Positions 6,948-12,467 of a stretch of DNA of 12,467 nucleotides are shown in pieces (the stretch's first letter is position 1; each line of letters starts with the position of its first letter). Source of the stretch: Bacteroidales bacterium UBA4230 (GTDB lineage Bacteria > Bacteroidota > Bacteroidia > Bacteroidales > UBA932); NCBI GenBank assembly GCA_002395605.1, contig DGXO01000024.1, positions 9,437 to 21,903 of the forward strand. The letters are read 5' to 3'. The position numbers and the translations under genes are program-made. The notes beneath the pieces are model-generated. The model worked only from the letters and a program-made list of their open reading frames with translations. It had not been told where the DNA came from and searched no databases.

Positions 6948-7130
6948 GTCGCAGGTCTTTGGGTGTGGCGTTGCGGGTCCCGAGTTATAGCGTCGCCGGT
7001 CCCGAGTTGTAGCGTCGCAGGTCTGTGTTTTTTTGCCGAACTGCGACGCAAATCGGCACCAGGAAGCAAAAACCGTCGCAGATCAGAGCTTTTTTGCAGA
7101 CCTGCGACATTTCGCTTCGCCACCTGCGAC
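6948..7130. repeat. GTCGCAGGTC tandem and inverted repeat cluster
   Basis: This fills most of the gene-free stretch 6901-7204. Three tandem 22-bp units at 6948-6969, 6970-6991 and 6992-7013 each start GTCGCAGGTC or a one- or two-base variant; units 2 and 3 also share CCGAGTT(A/G)TAGC. A partial fourth unit starts at 7014. Inverted copies follow: CTGCGAC at 7041, GACCTGCGAC at 7099-7108 and ACCTGCGAC at 7122-7130, with a further direct copy GTCGCAGATC at 7075-7084. GTCGCAGGTCTG (7014-7025) pairs perfectly with 7097-7108, enclosing a second stem TGCCGA/TCGGCA (7034-7039 / 7053-7058). The function is unknown: it could be a structured RNA, a dispersed intergenic repeat, or a protein-binding array. 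Confidence 0.7.
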
Positions 7131-7190
7131 ATCTTGTGCCACCACCAGCAACACTAACCCGTTGCGGACGGCAATTACGGAAAATAGTGT

Positions 7191-7198
7191 TAACTTTG
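7191..7198 (+). promoter_or_regulatory. -7 element of the hydrolase operon
   Basis: TAACTTTG is a perfect TAnnTTTG element ending 6 nt before the ATG at 7205. No clear -33 TTTG is at the usual distance. The closeness to the ATG implies a leaderless or nearly leaderless transcript and rules out the long upstream extension of the reading frame. Confidence 0.5.
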
Positions 7199-7204
7199 TA
7201 TGCT

Positions 7205-7897
7205 ATGAGTCACAAAACTTCCATCATAGGAGGCCGTGAGTGCTTTATCCGGGACAGTGCCAGGCCAAGGTATATCCTAATCCAGACGCTAGGAAACCAT
7301 GAGCGCGGAATCTTCGACCGCACGGCAGAACTCATTTCAGAGGCCTGCGGTGTGCCGTTTGTGCTGGCGGCGTTCCAGGTGTTCGACTGGGACCTTGACC
7401 TTACGCCTTGGCATGACGACGCCATAAACCGCAACCCGGAAGTGGGAACCATGACCGGGGAAACGCTGCGCTACGTGACGGAGTCGCTTCTGCCCGCACT
7501 TGAGGCCGAATATGGGAAACTGCCCGTTATCCTTGGCGGCTACTCGCTGGGCGCGCTGTTTGCCCTGTGGTCATCAATGCAGACAGACCGTTTTGCGGCA
7601 ATCGCCGCGGCTTCTCCGTCGCTATGGATAAGGGAGTGGCTGGACTATGCCAAAGTCCACCCCGTGAAGGCCGGGAAAGTGTACCTTAGCCTTGGAGACC
7701 AGGAAGAACATGTAAAGAACCGGGCCATCAAACGGGTAGGGGACTGCGTCCGTGCCGAATATGAACTCCTCAAGGCTCAGCTCGGAGCAGAAAACTGTAC
7801 GCTGGAATGGAACCAAGGCGGCCATTTCGTGGATGGCGACAAACGCCTTGCTTCGGCCTTTACATGGTGTATAAACAAACTCTCAAATTATGAATAA
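7205..7897 (+). CDS. Alpha/beta hydrolase, putative esterase
   Basis: A 230-residue cytoplasmic protein of the alpha/beta hydrolase superfamily. The nucleophile elbow is GGYSLGA with Ser114. Asp165 (in SLGDQEEH) and His207 (in GGHFVDGD) are in the right order and spacing to complete a catalytic triad. It has no signal peptide. The family includes small esterases and deacylases; the substrate cannot be read from the sequence. The reading frame is open back to 7025, but that part translates the GTCGCAGGTC repeat cluster and lies upstream of a perfect -7 element, so the ATG at 7205 (MSHKTSIIGG) is the likely start. Its last 8 nt overlap the next gene, which suggests translational coupling to the DUF1349-like lipoprotein. 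Confidence 0.85.
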   Translation: MSHKTSIIGGRECFIRDSARPRYILIQTLGNHERGIFDRTAELISEACGVPFVLAAFQVFDWDLDLTPWHDDAINRNPEVGTMTGETLRYVTESLLPALEAEYGKLPVILGGYSLGALFALWSSMQTDRFAAIAAASPSLWIREWLDYAKVHPVKAGKVYLSLGDQEEHVKNRAIKRVGDCVRAEYELLKAQLGAENCTLEWNQGGHFVDGDKRLASAFTWCINKLSNYE

Positions 7898-8612
7898 ACT
7901 AACCCTTTGCGCAGGACTCTCCATTCTGGCAATTTCCTGCGGAAACCCTTCCAAGAATGCCCCTGAATTCGTTGACAGCGTGGCCGAAGCCCTTGCAAAC
8001 GACGGGAAAATCAACCTGGAGCAACTCCAGTGGACAAGGGAGCCGGCGGCCTCTGAAATAAAAGGCGACACCATCTTCATCACAACCGCTCCGCACACGG
8101 ACCTCTGGCAGCGGACCTATTATCATTTCCGCAACGACAATGCTCCCGTGCTGCAAATGAAAACCCGTGAGCAGTACTTTAGCTTTGTGGTGAAGACGGA
8201 TTTCACGCAGAGCCACCAGCGTTTTGACCAATGCGGCATTGTGATGTACCTTGACAGCGAAAACTGGCTCAAGGGCTCCGTGGAATATGAAAACGCTGAT
8301 TTCCAGCACCTTGGGAGCGTCGCCACCAACAAGGGCTACTCCGACTGGGCCACCACGGCAATTTCGGCCGAAGTAAAGGCCATGTGGTACCGCTTCTCCC
8401 GCAGGGCCGATGACTACTGCATAGAGTGCTCCACGGACGGCGTCAACTTCAGCCAGATGCGCATCTGCCACATGTATGCGGGTGCCGATGAAATCTCCTT
8501 CGGCATATATGCCTGCTCTCCTGAGGAGTCCTCATTCACGGCGGTATTCTCCGACATGAAGATCACTGAGTGCATGTGGAAGGCCCACGACGGCCAGCAG
8601 CCGGATGCTTAG
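7890..8612 (+). CDS. DUF1349-like lipoprotein
   Basis: A 240-residue protein with a lipoprotein signal: MNKLTLCAGLSILAISC, with Cys17 as the lipidated residue. The mature part resembles DUF1349, a concanavalin-A-like beta-sandwich: YFSFVVKTDFTQSHQRFDQCGIVMYL, then ENWLKGSVEY, WYRFSRRADDYCIECSTDGVNFS, and the closing SFGIYACSPEESSFTAVFSDMKI. Such domains are lectin-like and may bind carbohydrate, but the exact activity of the family is not settled. It overlaps the hydrolase gene by 8 nt (7890-7897), so the two are co-transcribed and probably translationally coupled. The pairing of an esterase-like enzyme with a surface lectin-like lipoprotein hints at glycan or conjugate processing; this is inference, because the hydrolase lacks an export signal. 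Confidence 0.85.
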   Translation: MNKLTLCAGLSILAISCGNPSKNAPEFVDSVAEALANDGKINLEQLQWTREPAASEIKGDTIFITTAPHTDLWQRTYYHFRNDNAPVLQMKTREQYFSFVVKTDFTQSHQRFDQCGIVMYLDSENWLKGSVEYENADFQHLGSVATNKGYSDWATTAISAEVKAMWYRFSRRADDYCIECSTDGVNFSQMRICHMYAGADEISFGIYACSPEESSFTAVFSDMKITECMWKAHDGQQPDA

Positions 8613-8680
8613 GATATGCGCTTGGAGAGAGTCCCAGGTGTTTTTTCAGGATGGGAACTGTGTGCCTCCAGGCTTTTTTG

Positions 8681-8721
8681 ATGTGCCTCGCTAGATTCTC
8701 ACAAAATGTAGGCACATTTTG
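8681..8721 (+). terminator. Candidate terminator of the hydrolase/DUF1349 operon
   Basis: ATGTGCCT (8681-8688) pairs with AGGCACAT (8710-8717), followed by TTT. An alternative hairpin, CAAAATGT (8702-8709) with ACATTTTG (8714-8721), shares the right arm, so the two folds exclude each other. The upstream GCCTCCAGGC followed by TTTTTT (8664-8679) may also help termination. Overall a plausible 3' end for the plus-strand operon, with no single ideal intrinsic terminator. Confidence 0.4.
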
Positions 8722-8727
8722 GTAAAG

Positions 8728-8759
8728 AAATGCCCCCACAGGTATCTGTAGGGGCATTT
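8728..8759 (-). terminator. Intrinsic terminator of tRNA-Phe
   Basis: A 14-position inverted repeat (8728-8741 with 8746-8759) has a 4-nt loop and a GC core GGGGCAT/ATGCCCC. The one imperfect pair is a G.U wobble in minus-strand RNA but an A-C mismatch in plus-strand RNA, so it is better built for the minus strand. It lies 4 nt past the 3' end of the tRNA and ends in an interrupted T-run. Confidence 0.65.
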
Positions 8760-8763
8760 TCAG

Positions 8764-8836
8764 TGGTGCTGGGAAGAATCGAACTGCCGACACATGGATT
8801 TTCAGTCCATTGCTCTACCATCTGAGCTACAGCACC
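8764..8836 (-). tRNA. tRNA-Phe (anticodon GAA)
   Basis: A 73-nt cloverleaf on the minus strand. The acceptor stem is GGTGCTG/CAGCACC with discriminator A; the D arm is GCTC/GAGC; the anticodon stem is ATGGA/TCCAT with loop CTGAAAA, giving anticodon GAA (Phe); the T loop is TTCGATT. CCA is not encoded (CTG follows). The T stem GGCAG/CTTCC has a C-T mismatch at its middle pair, where CTGCC would be fully paired. A strong promoter lies upstream and a terminator downstream, so it is a single-gene transcription unit. Confidence 0.95.
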
Positions 8837-8852
8837 GTATTGTTTGGGATTG

Positions 8853-8883
8853 CAAAGATAGTAACTTTTTGGGACAGTGCAAA
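8853..8883 (-). promoter_or_regulatory. Promoter of tRNA-Phe
   Basis: On the minus strand, TTTG (8880-8883), a 19-nt spacer, then TATCTTTG (8853-8860): an exact match to the Bacteroidota -33/-7 consensus. It ends 16 nt before the 5' end of the tRNA. It is the clearest promoter in the window and supports the taxonomic reading. Confidence 0.85.
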
Positions 8884-8913
8884 TTTTTTTTGCGTTTTTT
8901 TGTGGTTGGCCCC

Positions 8914-9056
8914 GAGCACGAAAATAGCGCCAAAACGTGCGCGGAGGAGGGAAAACCTGGGCTTCGAGCACGGAAATGGCACCCAAACGTGCGCGGAGGA
9001 GGGAAAACACGGGCTCCGAGCACGAAAAGGCACCTCAAACGTGCGCGAGGGGAGCG
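8914..9056. repeat. 52-bp tandem repeat, about 2.8 copies
   Basis: Three units start with GAGCACG at 8914, 8966 and 9018, exactly 52 bp apart; the third diverges after about 9047. Each unit has a 5-bp inverted repeat GCACG/CGTGC around a 15-nt loop that begins and ends with A-runs (AAAATAGCGCCAAAA, GAAATGGCACCCAAA, AAAAGGCACCTCAAA). Units 1 and 2 then have GCGGAGGAGGGAAAAC. It lies between the tRNA-Phe promoter and the ZIP promoter. The plan matches the hairpin at 4-40. The frame of the ZIP gene is open through it, but this is not coding: the translation is basic and low in complexity, and the promoter lies downstream. Confidence 0.85.
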
Positions 9057-9086
9057 GTATGGGACCACGCGGCCGCAAAAAATTGC

Positions 9087-9094
9087 TATCTTTG
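9087..9094 (+). promoter_or_regulatory. -7 element of the ZIP transporter gene
   Basis: TATCTTTG is a perfect TAnnTTTG element 22 nt before the ATG at 9117, implying a short leader. No TTTG is found at the -33 distance, where the sequence is GC-rich. It supports the ATG at 9117 over starts further upstream. Confidence 0.55.
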
Positions 9095-9116
9095 CACTAA
9101 CAAAACCGTGAATGAG

Positions 9117-9869
9117 ATGAATCCTGTGCTTGCAGCGCTTATGATACCGTTTCTGGGGACGGCCCTGGGATCGGGGTTTGTGTTTTTCATGAAGAAGGAT
9201 ATGCCGGCCTTGTTGCAGAAGGCTTTGCTGGGCTTTGCATCCGGGGTGATGGTGGCGGCTTCTGTGTGGTCGCTGCTTATTCCCTCCATGGAGATGGGCT
9301 CCATTGGACCGGCTACAATTGGCCTTTTGGGCGGTTTTGCGTTCCTCCTTCTCATAGACCACGTTACTCCGCACATTCACATAGATGGTGAGGCCGAAGG
9401 CCCCAGGAGCAGCCTGTCCCGCACGGCAAAGCTGGCCCTGGCCGTAACTATCCACAATTTCCCGGAAGGAATGGCTGTGGGCGTAGCCATTGCCGGAGCC
9501 CTTACCGCCGATTTCAACATGGCCGGTGCCCTGGCCCTGTCCCTTGGCATTGCCATCCAGAACGTCCCGGAAGGCGCAATCATCTCCATGCCACTTATGG
9601 CGGCTGGGAACAGCAAAGGCCGCTCGTTCCTGATTGGAGCGCTCAGCGGAATAGTGGAACCAATTGGTGGGGGACTGGTGCTTGGCCTGGCATCGGCCAT
9701 AACGGGAATAATGCCCTATATGCTGTCTTTTGCCGCAGGAGCCATGCTCTATGTGGTGGTGGAGGAACTTATCCCGGATGCGTCGCAGGGAGAACACTCC
9801 AACCTTGGAACCGTTGGCTTTGCGCTTGGTTTTGCACTCATGATGGCCCTGGACGTGCTTCTGGGCTAG
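9117..9869 (+). CDS. ZIP-family metal transporter, GufA type
   Basis: A 250-residue integral membrane protein with about eight hydrophobic helices, carrying divalent metal (zinc most likely, also iron or manganese in the family) across the inner membrane. The metal-site motifs are HNFPEG at residues 113-118 and QNVPEG at 148-153; the second has Gln where E. coli ZupT has His, as in the GufA/ZIP11 branch. A histidine-bearing loop, DHVTPHIHIDGE, precedes the fourth helix and may gather metal. The start MNPVLAALMIPFLG is chosen because it opens directly into helix 1 and follows the -7 element. The gene is monocistronic: the tRNA upstream is on the other strand, and the symporter downstream converges, sharing the CTAG stop overlap. 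No metal-regulator site is evident. Confidence 0.92.
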   Translation: MNPVLAALMIPFLGTALGSGFVFFMKKDMPALLQKALLGFASGVMVAASVWSLLIPSMEMGSIGPATIGLLGGFAFLLLIDHVTPHIHIDGEAEGPRSSLSRTAKLALAVTIHNFPEGMAVGVAIAGALTADFNMAGALALSLGIAIQNVPEGAIISMPLMAAGNSKGRSFLIGALSGIVEPIGGGLVLGLASAITGIMPYMLSFAAGAMLYVVVEELIPDASQGEHSNLGTVGFALGFALMMALDVLLG

Positions 9870-11236
9870 ACTTTCGTCTCAAATTCCTTCAGCGCCTTTA
9901 TGGCTTTAGGGCACAGGATGAGGATGGAAATCACCGTCACCCATGCCATGAGGCCAACGCCTATGTCCCCGATCTGCCAAACTACATCGGCCTCCTTGAC
10001 GGCGCCGAAAACAACCGCACAGAGCATCAGGGCCTGGAAAACGCGTATGGTGACGGATTCCCCGCGACGGCCCTTGAACAGATAGATGAGGCTGGTTTCG
10101 GCATAGAAATAATAGGCCATGATGGTGGTGAAAACAAAGAATACCATGGCAACGGAGACAAACTGGCTGCCGAAGCCCCTGAACACTGAATCTACGGCGC
10201 TTTGGGTGTAGCCCACATAGTTTCCGCCAAGTTCCGGAGCCCCGCCAAAGAGAATCTGGCCGTCCGGGCCGAAGATGTTGTAAGTGCCTGAGCAGAGGAT
10301 CATTAACGCCGTGGCCGTGCACACCAGAAGGGTGTCTACGTAAACGGAAAACGCCTGTGCAAGGCCCTGCTGGGCAGGGTGGGGGACATCCGTGGCGGCC
10401 GAAACTATGGCGCCGGTGCCCTGGCCGGCCTCGTTGGAGAAAATGCCCCTCTTGACGCCCATGGCAATTGTGGAGCCGATAATGCCGCCGCAGATGGGAT
10501 CAAGCCCAAAAGCGCCTTTCAAAATGGCGCCAAGCACCGCCGGCACGTCCTGGATATGGTAGGCCACAACCACCAGCGACAGTATGATATACCCAAGCGC
10601 CATGAAAGGAGTCACAATTGATGCAACCCTCGCAATGCGCTTGACCCCGCCAAAAACCACCAGCCCAAGAATGACCGCGATGCCAATCCCGGACGCCAGG
10701 GGAGACACTGAAAAAGAGTTTGAAAGGGCCGATGCCGCCCCGTTGGACTGCACCGTAGTGAGGAAGAAGCCGCAGGAAAATACCGTAATTATGGCAAACA
10801 AAACGGCCAGCCAGCGCTGCCGTAGGCCATGCTCAATGAAGCTGAAAGGCCCGCCGCGATACCCTGACGCATGGTGGAACTTGTACATCTGGGCAAGCGT
10901 AGACTCCACAAAAGCCGTGGAAGCCCCGAAAAACGCCACAACCCACATCCAGAACACCGCTCCCGGCCCTCCGAAGGCAATGGCCGTAGCAACGCCCACA
11001 ATGTTCCCGGTGCCAACCCTGCCCGAAAGCGCAATTGAAAACGCCTCAAACGAAGAAATGCCCTTCCCGTCCTGTTTCTTTGAGAACAGGGACTTTAGCA
11101 TAAGGCCGAAGCGCCTCACCTGCACAAACCGCGTGCGGAAGGAAAAATACAGCCCGGCGGCAATGAGAAGAACCACCAGCCCGGGATTCCAGACAAGGGC
11201 ATTAATATCTGAGACAATCTTTTCAAACATAGGCAT
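9866..11236 (-). CDS. AGCS-family sodium:alanine/glycine symporter
   Basis: A 456-residue inner-membrane protein with about eleven hydrophobic helices, of normal length for the alanine/glycine:cation symporter family. Family hallmarks are GRVGTGNIVGVATAIAFGGPG (residues 72 onward), PGAVFWMW, and RGIFSNEAGQGTGA (263-276). It imports a small neutral amino acid such as alanine or glycine with sodium; the exact substrate cannot be read. The start at 11236 (MPMFEK) is used; an ATG two codons later is possible. Its stop overlaps the ZIP gene stop head-on at the palindrome CTAG (9866-9869), leaving no space between the genes for a terminator. It diverges from the beta-barrel gene at 11301, with a 64-nt shared promoter region. 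Confidence 0.93.
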   Translation of the reverse strand: MPMFEKIVSDINALVWNPGLVVLLIAAGLYFSFRTRFVQVRRFGLMLKSLFSKKQDGKGISSFEAFSIALSGRVGTGNIVGVATAIAFGGPGAVFWMWVVAFFGASTAFVESTLAQMYKFHHASGYRGGPFSFIEHGLRQRWLAVLFAIITVFSCGFFLTTVQSNGAASALSNSFSVSPLASGIGIAVILGLVVFGGVKRIARVASIVTPFMALGYIILSLVVVAYHIQDVPAVLGAILKGAFGLDPICGGIIGSTIAMGVKRGIFSNEAGQGTGAIVSAATDVPHPAQQGLAQAFSVYVDTLLVCTATALMILCSGTYNIFGPDGQILFGGAPELGGNYVGYTQSAVDSVFRGFGSQFVSVAMVFFVFTTIMAYYFYAETSLIYLFKGRRGESVTIRVFQALMLCAVVFGAVKEADVVWQIGDIGVGLMAWVTVISILILCPKAIKALKEFETKV

Positions 11237-11248
11237 TTAACTCTGGCA

Positions 11249-11280
11249 CTTGCGAATATAATAAAAAATGCCGAATTTTG
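11249..11280 (+). promoter_or_regulatory. Candidate promoter of the outer-membrane barrel gene
   Basis: CTTG (11249-11252), a 20-nt spacer, then GAATTTTG (11273-11280), one mismatch from TAnnTTTG; the ATG is 20 nt further on. Read on the minus strand, 11253-11260 gives TATATTCG, one mismatch from a -7 for the symporter, so the two divergent promoters may overlap. The sequence TTTGAACTGTCAAA (11277-11290) resembles the palindrome at 2331-2343. Confidence 0.45.
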
Positions 11281-11300
11281 AACTGTCAAATAAAAGACTT

Positions 11301-12467
11301 ATGCGCCGGATAATCATATCTTTACTCATGGCGGCCGCCGTCACCCTTCCTGCAATGGCCCAGGAAGAGAGCAGCGTATACGTGGACCTTCAGGTGAGGG
11401 GCCGCGGAGAAAACCGTGACGGAGGACTCCCTAACGCAGGTTCCGAGACTCAGGACCATTCGGCCTTCATTCAAAGCCGAAGCCGCCTTGTGGTTGGGTA
11501 TCAGCGTCCGGAACTTGAGGTGAAAACGGCCATGCAGCACTCCGGCGTGTGGGGTCAGGCCGACAAAGGCTCCTTCAACATCCAGGAGGCCTGGATCAGG
11601 CTCAACGCCCCCTTCGGCCTTTTCACAAAGCTTGGAAGGCAGGCCCTCAGCTATGACGACGAACGCATAATCGGCCCCAACGACTGGAACATGGCCGGAA
11701 ACTCCCACGACATCCTCATTGCCGGATTCGAGGGTTACGGGCACAAATTCCACGTTGGCGGCGCCTTCAACCAAAGCGCCGAAAACACCAATGGCGGCTC
11801 CACGTATTATCCCGGAGGTTCGGCCCCGTACAAGACCATGCAGCTTGGATGGTATCACTACGACATCCCCGTTTTGCCGCTTGGAGCCTCCATTATGTTC
11901 ATGAACATAGGCATGCAGGCGGGCACTAAGGGGGCCGATGAACACGTTGAATGGCAGCACATCCTGGGCGGCTACATCAAGTATTCCCCGCAGAACCTCT
12001 CCGTGGAGGCGTCTTATTACAGGCAGTTCGGCCGAAACGAGGACGGAATCCGCCTGGACGCCTGGATGGCTAGCGCAAAGGCGGTGTACAACCACTGGAA
12101 GAATATCGGCTTTGTGGCTGGCTACGACTATCTAAGCGGAGACGACACCTACGCCGTGCCTCAGCCCGGGCAGACTGGGCTCATCAAGCACGAAGTTATC
12201 AAGGGCTTCAATCCCGTCTACGGCTCCCATCACAAGTTCTACGGTGCCATGGACTTCTTCTATGTCCAGACCTACTACAGCGGGTTCACTCCCGGCCTGC
12301 AGAACCTCTACCTGGGCACAAAATGGAAACCCTTCGACAAGTTCACCTTCAACGCTTCCTATCACTATCTCGCAACAGCTGTCGACATCAGAGATGCCAG
12401 CCACTCGCTGGGCCACGAGCTGGAATTGACCGCTTCCTACCGCCTAAGGAAGGAAGCCGAGCTCAGT
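11301..12467 (+). CDS. Outer-membrane beta-barrel, alginate-export-like (partial)
   Basis: This frame stays open for 389 codons and runs off the window end. The N-terminus MRRIIISLLMAAAVTLPAMA is a signal peptide with cleavage before Gln21. The mature sequence shows alternating polar/aromatic beta-strands (for example EVKTAMQHSGVWGQ, SVEASYYRQFGRN, FTFNASYHYLATAV). A conserved segment near residues 112-135, GRQALSYDDERIIG followed by DWNMAGNSHD, resembles the core of the alginate-export / AlgE-type outer-membrane family. In Bacteroidales, members are usually annotated as porins of unknown substrate; alginate itself should not be assumed. The gene diverges from the AGCS symporter, so both could serve uptake of the same class of small solutes. 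The C-terminal strands are missing from view. Confidence 0.85.
   Translation, partial: MRRIIISLLMAAAVTLPAMAQEESSVYVDLQVRGRGENRDGGLPNAGSETQDHSAFIQSRSRLVVGYQRPELEVKTAMQHSGVWGQADKGSFNIQEAWIRLNAPFGLFTKLGRQALSYDDERIIGPNDWNMAGNSHDILIAGFEGYGHKFHVGGAFNQSAENTNGGSTYYPGGSAPYKTMQLGWYHYDIPVLPLGASIMFMNIGMQAGTKGADEHVEWQHILGGYIKYSPQNLSVEASYYRQFGRNEDGIRLDAWMASAKAVYNHWKNIGFVAGYDYLSGDDTYAVPQPGQTGLIKHEVIKGFNPVYGSHHKFYGAMDFFYVQTYYSGFTPGLQNLYLGTKWKPFDKFTFNASYHYLATAVDIRDASHSLGHELELTASYRLRKEAELS

Noticed and set aside
6948..7130. Integron-type attC array
   Set aside because: The GTCGCAGGTC cores lack the attC core-site pattern, there are no gene cassettes, and no integrase is in view.
6900..7157. Plus-strand ORF of 85 codons in the repeat cluster
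   Set aside because: It starts at a GTG inside the mini-ORF stop, translates the 22-bp repeats and has no promoter or family resemblance.
7025..7204. N-terminal extension of the alpha/beta hydrolase
   Set aside because: The extension translates repeat DNA and lies upstream of the perfect TAACTTTG element at 7191-7198.
8914..9056. Possible CRISPR array
   Set aside because: The whole 52-bp unit repeats with no unique spacers, there are under three copies, and no cas genes are nearby.
8802..9797. Minus-strand ORF of 331 codons over the ZIP gene, repeats and tRNA
   Set aside because: It runs through a tandem repeat and into the tRNA, and the opposite strand has intact ZIP motifs.
10584..11240. 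Plus-strand ORF of 218 codons opposite the symporter
   Set aside because: The symporter motifs on the minus strand are unambiguous; this frame is compositionally biased with no domain.
11322..12095. Minus-strand ORF of 257 codons opposite the barrel gene
   Set aside because: The plus-strand frame has a signal peptide and family motifs; it only lacks a stop because the window ends.

Overview
The window looks like chromosomal DNA from a GC-rich member of the Bacteroidales (Bacteroidota). Three things support this. Several promoters match the Bacteroidota form (-33 TTTG, -7 TAnnTTTG); the clearest is in front of the tRNA gene. Most starts lack a Shine-Dalgarno sequence. The protein families are also typical of the group: a fimbrillin-like lipoprotein, a GLUG-repeat surface protein, a membrane-anchored AraC regulator and a DUF1349-like lipoprotein. 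The genus cannot be fixed from the sequence alone.

Layout. Positions 64-2218 (minus strand) hold a two-gene unit: a membrane-embedded AraC-type regulator followed 37 nt later by a carboxymuconolactone-decarboxylase/cupin fusion protein. Diverging from it, 2359-6393 (plus strand) is a tight three-gene operon: a 44-residue peptide, a 979-residue secreted modular surface protein, and a fimbrillin-like lipoprotein. The peptide's stop codon lies inside the ribosome binding site of the surface protein. Next come a 109-residue membrane protein of unknown function (6494-6823), a 24-codon mini-ORF, and a roughly 300-nt gene-free stretch rich in direct and inverted GTCGCAGGTC repeats. An alpha/beta hydrolase (7205-7897) and an overlapping DUF1349-like lipoprotein (7890-8612) form an operon. 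A tRNA-Phe gene with its own promoter and terminator lies on the minus strand (8764-8836).

A 52-bp tandem repeat (8914-9056) precedes a GufA-type ZIP metal transporter (9117-9869). That transporter converges on an AGCS sodium:alanine/glycine symporter (9866-11236, minus), the two sharing a CTAG at their stop codons. Diverging from the symporter, an outer-membrane beta-barrel protein of the alginate-export type starts at 11301 and runs off the window.

How the parts may work together. The plus-strand peptide/surface-protein/lipoprotein cassette looks like a cell-surface adhesin unit. The regulator probably controls its own unit and possibly the divergent cassette. The divergent symporter and barrel could pair inner- and outer-membrane uptake. 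No phage, transposase, CRISPR or defence genes are visible. The most unusual non-coding signals are two repeat families: a hairpin with a constant 15-nt A-rich loop, found once at the left edge and three times before the ZIP gene, and the GTCGCAGGTC cluster.
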